Shown here in pieces: positions 34,487-46,593 of a stretch of DNA of 64,000 nt; position 1 is the first letter of the stretch; each line of letters begins with the position of its first letter. The notes beneath the pieces are model-generated. The model worked only from the letters and a program-made list of their open reading frames with translations, was not told where the DNA came from and searched no databases. Position numbers and translations under genes: made by a program. This stretch comes from Nereocystis luetkeana (lineage: Eukaryota; Sar; Phaeophyceae; Laminariales; Laminariaceae): the NCBI GenBank assembly GCA_031213475.1, contig JARUPZ010000011.1:2604001-2668000 (forward strand), read 5' to 3'.

Positions 34487-37400
34487 CCTTTTTGTAAAAA
34501 AGTTGAGCTTCCCCATATGTCGAACCTGAAAAATATTCTCTCTGGGTCTCTGTCCTTTGCGGTGAGCAGTATGCGGCGCGTTCTTCACGTGGTGTAGCAA
34601 GGGCTAGGTGGGTACAGTTGCAGCAACAGACGTTGAGCCTCTCCCCGAGTAGGTAGTTTTCGCGCCTAAACATTATCTTGCGGCTGGGGCGATGCCGACA
34701 TTCGACTTCTCCGACCCCATAGTCAAAAACCGGACCCGTCGGCGTTCGGTACGGCCACCTCACACGCTTTGACCGAGAAGACGAATCCTTCCACGGGAGA
34801 CGTCGAAATGGCACGACTGCACCTGGTGCTTTCGGGAATACGTATCTGATCTCGACCGGCAATTGCCGCGACGGTTACCGCAGAGTATGCCGTCACGACG
34901 ATAGCCCGTCCCATGGACTTCTCCGCTAACTCGTACCGTCCACTCGAGCCTGGACATCCATCCTACTCGACTCTGGCCACCCTTGCCACCCACGACCATC
35001 GCGCTCACCCCCCGCGCCTCTCTATTTGAACTTGCTGTGCTCCTACCCCGGTGTACACGTCATCCCCAGCTTCCACAGCCCCCATGTGGCCACAGCTGCG
35101 CTCATACCCACAAGGGGTCAAACGCTCCCGCCCGTGACCACCGCGTTCATCCCCCAGGGCCTAACTGTCTCTGTTTTTGAGATCGTAGATCTCACATTTT
35201 GCGCCGTTGTTAATGCGGCGCGCGTACGGCCTCGACTGGCCCGCGTCTAGCGATAGTAGGCCTGCGGAAACACACCTGTGGAGGTTCTTTCTGCAATTTT
35301 TCGACCCAATAACTGTCGCGACTCCATTACCAAAGCCTGCCACAAAGCCGTCCACCGCCACCACCAATGCCCTTGTACATGCCCAACGCCGATTCCGCTT
35401 CACTACGGACCCCGGCGCCCGCACCAAACAACACAGTATGCGACTACCGCAACACCACTCACTGCCACAGCCACAACCGCCTTTCTACCACGTCTACCAG
35501 ACACATATTCTAGCTGCAGCAGCGGCGACCGCGAGGCCGCCTGACCGTGATGGCCGGCCGCGTCCACTCCCGAATAGCGACGCCCCAGGCGGCTGCACCG
35601 GTCTCACGTATTCATCGAAGCCGCGGCTGTGGCAACCGGCACTCACTTGCGACGGCCCTGGAGCTTGCGCCTCACCCTTGTTCCGCTTCTCTGGGCCTTC
35701 TACGGGAGCACACAATCTGCGACGAGCACCAACCCTGCTGAAATGCCAGAACTCATCTGACCACGAGCGACATCGATTCGCTTTCTATTGAGTAACCCCA
35801 GTGGCCTTCTCGACGTTTATGCCGTGTTCGCGGTATCTTGCACTGTAGCAGCACAGCTAATTTCACCTCCCCTCGCCAGATCCGCGTGCGGACAAGCCTT
35901 ACGTGCTCAAGGTGGACGCTACCTCAACTGTGGTAGCCTAGACTGCAACGTAAATGCTTGCAGACATATATGTTTTGCGCAGCGTTGGACGCGCCTGACG
36001 ATGGACAGCAGCTACGTCGACGACAACATAATTAACAGCGGAAGCGTGAACGGCCAATCATGAATTCGTCGCGGCTACACTCTTGTTAGAGTTACGGCAC
36101 CCCCAGCGACACGGCACTTCTTCGGTACCCAGGACCAGCTTCACCTTCATCTTCCTCCCCCCCTCCAACTGGCGCCACCTCTCTCTCCTTCATCTCAACA
36201 GTTATTGCTTGACCAAGTATCAATCCCCTTGTCCAAGTGATTACCTTGAGGTGTGGATGGGAGGAAGCGTAAAGGTCGAGCCTTACCAAGATGTTCCCCT
36301 CGACCCTCTTCTCTTCGGCGAGCAACGCTGTGACTTGCTGTCCATCGCCGAATCCCCTGCAGACGTTTCCAATCTATCGGGCGTATCGACGACCGCGGGT
36401 TCCAGCGGTTCCGGCTCCCTGCACGGCGCAACAGTCTGTGGTCGTCAGGAGGCATCCGGGGTACATCCCCGGGTTTCCTACGTGGATATGGATCTTGGGG
36501 CATAACGGATGCTGCCGCTTGCTGCTGGGAATATCGCCCACAGCAGTTATTCGTTTCCGGCGGACTCTGTCCGGGCTGTAATTCCTGTCTATATTTCACA
36601 CGTTTTGACGTAGGGTGGTGATCTCACTCGGGCACTTCAGCGATGCTGGCCTTGGGTTGAACGTGGTTACCCGGTCCGTCCTCAATAGCCTCGCCAACTG
36701 GACCATCCCTACGCTCGCGCTCGTCACAGGACGTGCGCCAGCCCCGCGGAATAACAGCACCTTCTTTGGAAACTGCGGGCACCGAAATAAGAGCGGGCAC
36801 CGAGGCCTCAGCTGACCCTCCGTATTGACATCACAGCTGCCCCTGACCCGTGGGGTAGCCCCGCCAAGAAGGCAACGATTCGGGGCCATTGTTGACGCGG
36901 GCATGCCCAAAGCCCCCCGTCCCGTCAGCCTACCATGGACCGTGCGACGCGGCACGAGCCCTGAAGGCCTCAAACCACAGCTGATACAAATCCTAGCGAT
37001 TTCACCCCTACAGCACAATCGTTCACAGATTCGAGCGGGTCCACAGGGTGTCTCCGCCACCCTCGGAGAGCCTCCTGAAAACTCGGCTATGCCGACCTTT
37101 TCCCGCGAGAACACTGGGAGTGCAGCCGGACCCATTGGCCCAGGTTCTCTCCCGTGGACGCCACGCGACATCCCAAGCGACAGCCGCGTCCTATGACTGC
37201 TTGACAGCACAACGCAGCCAGTCTACGTCCGAAACTACATTTCGGACGAGTTCCCCACTTTGGGAACCATCGCCCAAGTTTTGTTCAGTGGCACCTTTCG
37301 GACTTCTGTTTCCGCGGTGGTTTTTACAACTGCGTCAATCAGCTTTTACATCGATGTTAAACAGGTTATGGTGCCGCGCAAAGGAAGTATTTGGACTACA

Positions 37401-40400
37401 CCGCGACCCAACAGCTCACCATGGCTTTTTCGGACCCTAGAGAACTAAGGGCATCCGGACGAACTGTGTCCGACTCAGACCAAGCAATGCAACCGGCAAT
37501 GCAATCGACATCCTCACCGGATATCGATTTCGAGGCCAACAAACGCCGGAGCTTCTTCCAGACTCTTCCACAGTCTACCCCTACCCCAGAGGACTTTTTG
37601 AGCCGCTACCCACCGAACTCGTTCCCATTTCCCGAACCATCTATTTGGACCTTTGCGAGTCCATCGAGTCGACAACGACCTCGAGCCTACACCCACCGTC
37701 CCCCCCTCCGTTCGCGTCTTTCCTTCCGGTAACGACACGAGACTGGAGAATCTCCACAGGCATCAGCTTCGGGTTGTTCGCTCGGCCGCTCCATGCGCCT
37801 TTCCCGCCCGACGCGTTTCCAAAGAGTCACTTTTCTCCGGTCTTCGCGGTTTCCATCGAAACAGCCACCTGCCGACCACCCCCTGCCCTCGTTCGGCCGT
37901 ACGTTTTCCCACAGAGTCACTTTGCCCCGGTCTCGGGCTTTCCTACTGAAGCCACGGCCTGCCGCACAGTATATTTACCTCGGTCTTCACCCCTTCCACG
38001 GAAGCCTCCGCTTATCAGCCAGCCTCTTTGCGCCAGCCTCCACCAATTCCACCGACGCCATCGACGCCACCGCCTATCGACCGCTCCCTGCCCCTCCCAT
38101 TACGACGTAGTCTCCACCTATCGATGTCTTTCCTCCACGCCATGTACGACACTTCCCCGGAAACCCCCGCGACCCTTGGTGATGCCGATCACTCGGGGAT
38201 ATTAGACGCTCCCGTGTCAAAAACAATTCTGAGTTGGTCCCTCGACACCGTCCGAGACACTATCCCCCCCTTTTCACCGCCCACCTCGGCGACGCCGACC
38301 AGTTGGGAATGCCAACCGCTCCCCTCGGCACGGTTCCGCGACACCATTTCCCCCTTTTCACGGCCCACCTCGACGACGCCGACCAATAGGGAATGCCAAC
38401 CACTCCCCTCGACACGGTTCCGAGACATCATTCCCCGTTTTCACCGCCCACCTCGGCCACGCCGCCCATTTTGGGAATAGCAGCCGCCTCCTATTAAGTA
38501 TTGTATTGAATCAGCTCTCGACAAAGGTTCGAGACACTACTGTCCCCCTAACGGCTACCTGCGCCCAACCTGCATTTTCAGCTCCCCTATGCAATGTACA
38601 AGGCCACTTACGCCCTTTCTCGACCCAGCTGCTCAACCCATCTTTTTCCGGACCTAAGCCACCGATGGCCATTCAACATTCCTCGATGACGACCGAACCA
38701 CGGATTATACCTTCCAACTCCGATTCACTGGCGTCCAAGCACCCTTGCTTCCGTCTACACCGCATTTGCTTTGTCCATCTTGGTGCTCCACCGGCGTTCC
38801 GTCTTTCACCCTTCAGTGGACATGGTCCCTGCGACACGATAATTTCTCCAACATCGAGTGTTCTGTCGCCGGTGAACACCAAAACAGGTGCCTTTCGTAT
38901 TCCGTATTTTCGCATTCCCTTTCCCGCCCTTGGGGACATCGTAATGGAGCCACTGCCACCATTTATCTACGCTAAGCCTTTCTGTTGGCCTTCACCATCT
39001 GATCCCGTGGTCTGTTCTTTGCATTCATGAGTTTTCCGAGTTGTGTATCGGCTTCGGCGGGCTCGTTGCCCCTCCCTCCCGATCCACCACCACCACGACA
39101 CAGCTTGCTGTTTCAGAGGCTGTGTTCTTGTTTCATCCCTTACGAGCCTCCCGAGCCGGGTGTTGGCTTTCGTGGGTTCGTTCTCCCTCTCTCCCTCCCG
39201 ACCCATAAATTACCACTCCATTGCTCCCTTCTTCTGAGCCTGGGTTATTGTGTTTTCAGTCCACGACTCTGCCCAGCTGGGTATCGGCTTGGGCTGGCTT
39301 GTCCGTCCTCTCTTCCGACCAACTACCATTCTACCGCCCTCCTCCACCGACGAAGCACATACTGCGCGCGTTCCATACCGGGCATCGGCTTGAGTAGGCT
39401 TGCACCCCTCTCCCTCCTACCGCACTATTAATAGTACCATTCCGCCGCTGCCCTCACCGACGACTATTTCGTCGACGTTCTCCGTGACACATCACCCGTG
39501 GACACCTTCGATCCCGCCACAAAACCTTCGTCGGGCCTATTTCGGTCCCACGACATCGCTGGTGAGTCGCTCGGCAGCTCCATGAAAGGCACCGTGGGCA
39601 CTGATGCTCTTCCTGGATTGGATTTCAGGCCGCCTATCGTCTCCCCACCCTCCACCGTTGGCGCCTAGGTATCAGCCCTTTCTCATCCTTCGTCAGACCT
39701 TTATCGCTTCCCAGAACCGTCATCGCTCCGGCGCCGCCGCCGCTGGAAACCCTCGGATCACCGCCTACTATAGTTTTTCTCGCTGGATATCTGTAGCCAC
39801 GCCTTCAAGATCATGGATCCCCCACCGCCGTGCGATACCTGTAGCCACGCCTGCGAGATCATCGACCCCGGACACCTGTAGCCACGCCTTCAGGATCATC
39901 GACGCCTCTGCCGCCGTGCGAATACTTCGCAACCGAAGGTTCGCCACCACCTCAGTTCCGCCGCGGCACGTACCACCAAGTACCGCTCCAGATCATGCCC
40001 CTTCACCGTCTGCACGGTCTGCGCTGCCTCCAACAGGCGTTAGCGCGACTACGAGCAGCCTCATTTCGCATGAGGACGACACCGACACCTTCTTCACTGA
40101 CATCGTCCTGTACGCTCCACGCTCCGAAGCCCGCCGTCGAGCTTAATTCAAGATCATCCCGGAAATGATCTTCTGCACACCCTCCATACACAAGCTGCGC
40201 TCCATCTTGTGGAGTTCGTCGTCGAGCCTGGGGACGTCCTTCGTTGTTCCTGGTTGTTTTTTTTCCCGCGTCAAGAAGTTTTCGATTAAGTGGTGGGCAC
40301 ACTTACCACGCACCAAGCCCCTGTGCTTCGCCAATTTTCGATCCATCTCAATGGATTCCTTTCGCCCACCGCTACCTCATGTGCCAGGCGCACGACACTT

Positions 40401-43283
40401 GGCACCAAACGAGCCGCTCCCGTACCCTTTCCTTGCCACCACTGTACCAAACAGCCCCGGTATACGAGAAGCATCGACTGCCTTGGACATTCTACCACTG
40501 ATTTTTACCACTGCTTCGCCGACAAGCCGACTTTGCCCTTGCCGCTGTTAAACGGCCCCGGCGCCACCGTCAGCGCCCACCACTTCGACCCCTCTATACA
40601 ACCGCTACAGCCGCAGCACTAGCAAGTCTATCCTTTCATTAACGACACCAAATAGCCCCTGCGTCATTGCTACCGATGGGTCTTCATCGACGCACTTTAA
40701 TGCGCTGCTACAGCGTCAACCACCGTGCCTACATGCTCAACGCGGGAAAACGCACTTTTCACCGCCACGGCCTCCGCCGAGATTTTCTTCGACCAACCTT
40801 AATGGAGTACCACCGCCCCACCGCGAGCCAAAACAGCGCTTCCACTGCCATCCGCAAAGCCCACGCCATCACCGGCTCGCGCTCGAAACTTGCATCACCC
40901 CCAATCAAGACCACCCATTGCGTTTCATCGTACCATCCGGCGCCAACAGCGCTCGTACCGTATCGTCCGAGACCAGCATGCCGTCGTTGTCTCGTGAATG
41001 GAGCGTCGTAACGTGTTATTTTGAGACCTCCCATCGTGTTTCATCGGACCCTTCTTTGTAGGCCCCTACACCATCCGGTTCCGCAACGACCCTGACCCTA
41101 TCAAGATCAACCACCGGCCTGCTCACTCCACGTCTTAACGAAACGCCAACTACGGATCCGCGCGCCCGCAACGCCACAAGTCAGGGTGCCTTACTCGCGG
41201 GGTATAATCGCATTCAGACGCACCCCCCTGACCCCCGCGGCCGCCCTTGGCTAATCTTCAGTAGCAACGAGAACGTACATCGTTTCGGTTTTGCTTTTCA
41301 GTGTTCTCCAAGGTGTTTCTTCTTTGGTTTAACTTTTCGGTTTGTTCTGTTTTTTGGTCCGCACGACTGTAAGCGACTTGTGTTGTTATTTTACTCCAAC
41401 CCAGCAGCCGCTTGTTTCGCATGCAAGACTGTTATAGGCCCGCCTTCTGTTTTCCGCCGGTTTTCCTGGCCTCGTTTTTGTATATATAGGCCGCAAGTCT
41501 GTTGTGTGTCCCTACATTCGATTTTCCGCTGGTCTAGCTTGCTTCGTTTCCGAAACTACTACAATAGGAAGCTAATATTTCGAGTTTTGGCCTCCTATTG
41601 CCACCCGGTTAGCTTGCTTCGTTTTCATAGCAGGGTGCAAAACCGTCGTGAATTATTTCCCTTGACCTTTCCTCTTGGCCTACGAACGTAGTTGGCGCTT
41701 GTTGGAACTGTGCCTCTTTTTTGTTTCTGTTTTTGGGCTGCACAAGGCGCCCCGTTTCCAACTGTTTTGAGCAATCATATGATTTTGCGTCTGTTACGTA
41801 GTATGTGTGCAGTATTGGCTTCATACCGGCCTTTCAGGGTCTCACGTGCTCGACCCCTCGCTGCGAGCATTTCCAAGTGGTACGATAGTCAACGACCCCC
41901 CTTTCCGGCTTACTTACGCGCAGCACGATAATCTCCGGGTCCAACGTTTGTTTACGAGCCTCTTTTTTCGGCTTTCTTTTCAGTATGAGTGTTCTCGAGT
42001 CCAACGCCTCCCCCCTTTTCGGCTATCTTTTAGTATCAGCTCATAAAACCGCTGTATTTTTGTCTGTCTGTTTCTCAGTCCGCCTTTTCCCTTCCCTGCA
42101 CCATGTGCATGATGGAAACGTTTAAATCTCCCGTGTTCTCCGCGTTCGCGCCACACGGGTATTTGTTTCATTTTCGCATTTCTCTGCGTAGTTCTTTCTC
42201 AACTCAGCCCCTATCGTTCCTGCGTATCAGCTTCCGACCGGGCTGGCCCCAGGGTAGCCTCCTATTGATGGAGTCAGGCGTTATCGACTCGCAGCTCCCC
42301 ACTACGTCATAGCCCCTCAGAATCCCACGATCGTTGTACACCTTCGACCCGTCTTGGTATCTTAGCAGCATAAGCCTTCGGTATTTTTCCCGCCTTCCAG
42401 AGTTTTTGGTTTTGCTTGGTGTCTTCGGTAGTTATCGTCGTGTTTAATACACTCTGAACTTCTATTTGAGTGTTCGGTTCGCCCTTCTTTTCTCCAGCAC
42501 GAAGAGCGTGCGTATTTGTGATTTTGCTTCAGCCAGCCACGGCCGGCTTAGCTAGCCTAAAACCCTGTCACAGGCCGTACGTAAAACCATGGACTTATCG
42601 TAACAACACTATGGCTTTCACCGTCTCGTTTCCCCCTTGCTCTACGCGCTTGGTAGAAGCATATATTTGTTTTGTGAAGACCCCGTCTTCATTTCTTTTT
42701 GGATGTTTGCTTGTTTTTCGACGCACTACCTGGTATGCTTAAGCGCGTTTCAAGGTGGACACGTCGATACTCCCCGGTCTCTCATCGCGATGCACCAGTT
42801 CTTGTCTTTTTGCTGGTCTGGCCCCTTCCTGTTTCGTTTTGCGTGTTTGCTTTTTAGGCATTCTTCCGTGCGTATCAGCTTCAGCTATCGATGTTTTAGA
42901 GATTGCCTCTCAAGGCATTGCACCACGCCGTAGGCCATTGACTTCCCGTTGTTAGCCCCGAAGGTTCCTCGTTGTTGTCCCCTGTTTTGCCTTCGCGGCT
43001 GGCTTTGGTAGCCTCCGGCGTTCCGTTCTTCGATTCGGCCAAAGGCCTGTCTAGCCTCTCAGGTCCCACGCTAGGCCCCCTGCATTCATCGCTTTGTAGA
43101 GTATGCTTTGTTATTTTTTTACTTCCACGCTAGCCTCTCAGGTCCGGTCCGTTACGGACACTGCCTTGATGGTTCTTAGCGTGCCTTGCTTTCTCTCTTG
43201 GCTTCCGGCGAGTTCCTCAACGATCGCCTCATCATGTATTATATATATATATACCATAGATACAGTCTGTTATTTATAGCACG
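34487..43283. other. Long pyrimidine-rich tract with degenerate tandem repeats and no recognisable gene
   Basis: The plus strand is C/T-rich for almost 9 kb, and translated frames are Pro/Ser/Arg-rich. Internal repetition is visible. A unit of about 84 bp occurs three times at 38241-38480 (28-residue unit including TPTSWECQPLPS / TPTNRECQPLPS). A unit of about 90 bp occurs twice at 37800-37970 (FPKSHFSPV / FPQSHFAPV). Units with GTAGCCACGCCT occur three times at 39785-39905, and units with ATCGGCTT recur at 39045-39400. From 41340 to 43150, short units with GCTTGCTTCGTTT or CAGACTGT-like words recur. No RT, integrase or other domain is convincing. It may be an old satellite-like or retroelement-derived block. 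It almost lacks the TACC(A/T)GGTA word. Confidence 0.5.
38241..38480 (+). repeat. Tandem repeat, three units of about 84 bp
   Basis: Each unit begins CTCG(A/G)CAC(C/G)G and contains TTTTCAC(C/G)GCCCACCTCG and GGGAATGCCAACC. Unit starts are at 38241, 38324 and 38408. The third is degenerate at its end. The unit is a multiple of three and is open in one frame (150 codons, 38028-38480). Confidence 0.8.
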
Positions 43284-46200
43284 AGTAAAAAAATGTGGAC
43301 ACGGGTGGACACATCGATCGCTTTTTGTTTTTTTCTGGCAAAGCAGCAACAACAACGACAACAACGGAAGAAAACCGAAACTCCGTCCAGGGAGCAGCGG
43401 TGGCAACTGGGGTGGCAAGTGTGACCGAATCAGAGGAAATAAGTGGCCCCACGTTGCGCCCGGAAGGGGGATTTAACCCTCGGGTAGTTTTTGAGGTCAG
43501 AAATTCTCGCAACGCACTATCCGAAGCGGGGAGTGACCATCTGTGTTTTCCGCACCTACATACAGTCCATCATCAGGACCCAACCTGGCCTAAAACACTT
43601 CGGCGCCGGTATCGCAGCCTTCTGGAGGAGAGAGGTCGATGAGGCTGACGCCTTCCCGCCGGAGTTTAGGGAAGTCTTTCCGCAGTCAAACCTCACGGCC
43701 TTGGGGGGAAAATGCCGCCCGATTTGTGTGGGGATGACGTGGAGGTGCTTTATGCCGCCTAGTATTATGAGAGAGTGGAGACCGAGTAGTAAAGAGCTCA
43801 ATCCCGAAGCAAGGTAGTTTGGGGTTGGGGTGTAGGGAGGGGTAAAGTATGTAGCGTTACGGGCCCGAACACACCATGAGGCAGGCAACTTGATCATCCA
43901 GACAGACGCGCTTAACGCGTTCTACTCGGTCCTACGGAAGCCCATGCTCGAGCAGGTGGCCGCTTGCACGCCAGCGCTTACGGGGTTCGTTGCCAAGTGC
44001 CACGGTGAGAGGCCCACCTCAGTGTTCTTCCAGATGGAGTCGGGAGAAAGCACTCAGCTCGAACGATCCCGTGGGGGGAAATAAAGAGACGCTATGGGCC
44101 CGGCTCTGTTCTGCCTGCCGCTGCGGCCGGTGCTTACGAGGGTTCGCGAGGAGTACTTGTAGCAGGGGGTTGCAGGCTATGCGTACCTAGACGACATCAC
44201 TATCACGGTGCCCACAAGATATCACCCGGGACGGTGGGAGTGGTGCCCTTCCTCGAATGAGAGTTAGCAGCGAGGGGAAAACACTGCAACCCGGGTAAGA
44301 CAGTTGCTTTGGCCCCGGAAGGGACTTGTGCCCACCCTGGAAGAGGTGTCACTTTTGGCAGAAGTGGGTGTCCGCATCGCGGACAAGGGAGGGATAGAGG
44401 TGGTTGGGGTGCCCGTCAGCACTGACGAGTTTGCGATAGAGAGCGCGATAGGGATCGTGCGAGAGAGGGAGGCAGAACAACTCGCGCGGATGGTGCCACG
44501 AATGCCGGAGAAACAAGCGACCAACCTCAATAGCCACCGGCTCTATAGTGCACCGAACGGCGTATGTCGAGTGGGTGATGGGACCCGAAGCTGTCCCTGC
44601 CAACTTGTCGACGGGCAGATAATGGCGCAACGTGGATGCTCGAAAACCTTCTCGAGTTTTCTGGGACAGCGGGGGGATCGCAGTTCTTCTAGGAGGGGTG
44701 CATGGCGGGAGGATTTGCACTGATACCCCACCAACGTGCGGAGGCTAGCTTATCAACGGGGGTCGAGGGGTTCGGAATGTCGTCGGTGGAAGCGAGAAGG
44801 ATGTCCGCATCGACAGGGAGCTTGGTGGCAACGCTGCCCGCAGTCCTAGCTGACCTCTCCGGCAGTCTTGGGGGAGAAAGTACGGAGGAATCTACCGGAT
44901 TCATAACTAGTGGCCGATATTTGGGAGGGATTGCGAGGCCTTCGAGATGATGGCGGGGTCACTGAAGAGGAGGTAGGTGGGTGGAGTAGTGCCGGGCAAC
45001 TGGAGGGACAGGGTATTCCGCCCCCATGAGGTAAGCGCATCCGGGAAGTTGGATAGAGAGTGTTGGCAGCACACAACTCCGAGACCATTAACTCACACAA
45101 AGCCCAGAAAAACTCGGAATGCAGGCCAACCGAGTGCGTTGCGACCGGCAAGTCACATCTCTGGACGGACTCCCCATCCATACCCGCTCGCCGGAGGAGG
45201 TCGGTCTTTTCGGGGAGAGCGATATCCGGGAATGCGCAAAGGCCAGGCAACGGAGCCAGTCAGGACCAGGAGCTGCCGCGTGGTTACGAACGAGTTCTGT
45301 AGACGCTCAACGCGCCATACCGTCCCAGGAGTTCCTGTACGCAGGGCGGCGACATCCCATTAATAATAGAGATCGAGGAGAACTTAGCCACGTGTTTTAC
45401 CTGTAGTGCAGCGGACGCCAACACGTGACATGTACGTTTGTCACCGCGCGAGCGCACAGATGCATCAACACCCATCGTTGGCCCACGCGACCTCCCGCAT
45501 CCTGAAGCGGATGTCCGTCCACCGCCACGTCGAAAGCGGTGCGCCCTTTGACGCCGACGGGGACATACGTATGGCTATCGATATCGAGAAGAGACGTCTC
45601 CGAGACGCGTCGACATCGACTTTCTGACACAAAATCTTACTTGTCGACGTCGCCTACGCGGACCAAACAGGATAAACTGCTTCCACCTCTGAGGTGCGAA
45701 ATTACGAAATTACAACCACTACGCTCGTATTGGACATGCGCCCTTCGACGAGCGCAGCCACAAAAAAGTCACAATTGCGATGAAAAGCTATGGGCGTCTT
45801 GGGAGAGAGGGAAGCGAAATCATCGATCAGCTGGCGACGAGTCTGGTCGGAGGAAGGGACGGGGGGCAATGACCACTAAAGGCATCTGCGAGGAACGCCT
45901 TCCACGTATATTTTCAGTACAACCTCGCAATACGGGACCGTCAAGCGACTAGAAGGAGGAGGGAAGAGGAGGGATGCTGATGCCGATGGCTTGGGGTTGG
46001 CACGTAGATGCTGAGTAGGAATTTTTAAGCGCCGGACGGACGAAGGCTAGTAAGGGATTGGATATACCATGCCTAGAGTGGGTAAGAAAATGAGAGTGAG
46101 GATATGTTGCTCGGGAACATTGCCGCAGGCCGGTGGTTGCGAAGAATCTGTATCTAAGAAATGTATCGATGTTTTCATGAGGGTAAAGGTAGTTGGATGG

Positions 46201-46466
46201 AGTCGCCACCAGGTTAGATTTCATTGGTAAGGCATAAGTAAATGTCACCCTTTCATGTTTGATTGATGAAACCTCGGTTAGGAGTCAGTAGAGTTAGCCA
46301 TAAGGGGGACTGCATTCTTGGTCCAATTCTGTCAAATAGTCAGGTCTGTTTGATAGCCCCTTCCAAGGTTGATTTAATTGGATTCTAGTTACCCTCGTAA
46401 ATGTGGATAGCATTATTAGAATGAGCGCTACGCACTGTCAGCTGGCAAATGGAATAATATTACTAA
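43284..46466 (+). pseudogene. Endonuclease-type (R2-like) LINE, long but decayed copy
   Basis: Fragments of one polyprotein lie in order on the plus strand with stops and frameshifts. Upstream block: YIQSIIRTQPGLKHFGAG, AFPPEFREVFPQSNLTALGG, REWRPSSKELNPEAR. RT motif A: IIQTDALNAF (about 43893). GPALFCLPLRP follows, then the catalytic YLDD (44184-44195), then VGVRIADKGGIEVVGVPV and LIPHQRAEASLSTGVEGFG. A Cys/His finger remnant (TRDMYVCHRA) is at about 45425. The restriction-like endonuclease follows: GAPFDADGDIRMAIDIE, then ILLVDVAYAD (about 45635-45665) and IIDQLATSLVGGRDGG. The C-terminus PMAWGWHVDAE stops at 46018. The 3' untranslated part ends CACTGTCAGCTGGCAAATGG plus a CAA repeat. The order RT, Cys/His finger, endonuclease is that of R2-type LINEs. 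Inactive copy. Confidence 0.82.
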
Positions 46467-46593
46467 CAGCAACAACAGCAACAACAACAGCAACACCAAC
46501 AGCAACACAACAGCAATACCAACAACAACGACAACAGCAGCAACAACAGCAAATACAACAACAGCAACAACAGCAACAACAACAACAACAACA
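46467..46593. repeat. CAA/CAG trinucleotide tail of the LINE
   Basis: Repeats of AACAAC and AGCAAC follow the LINE 3' end directly. The poly-Gln/Thr frame across it is not a gene. Confidence 0.9.

Noticed and set aside
34364-34600. Minus frame with GENRTRDP
   Set aside because: This string is a well-known artefact of translating tRNA-like repeats, and the region is a MITE plus a tRNA-like sequence.
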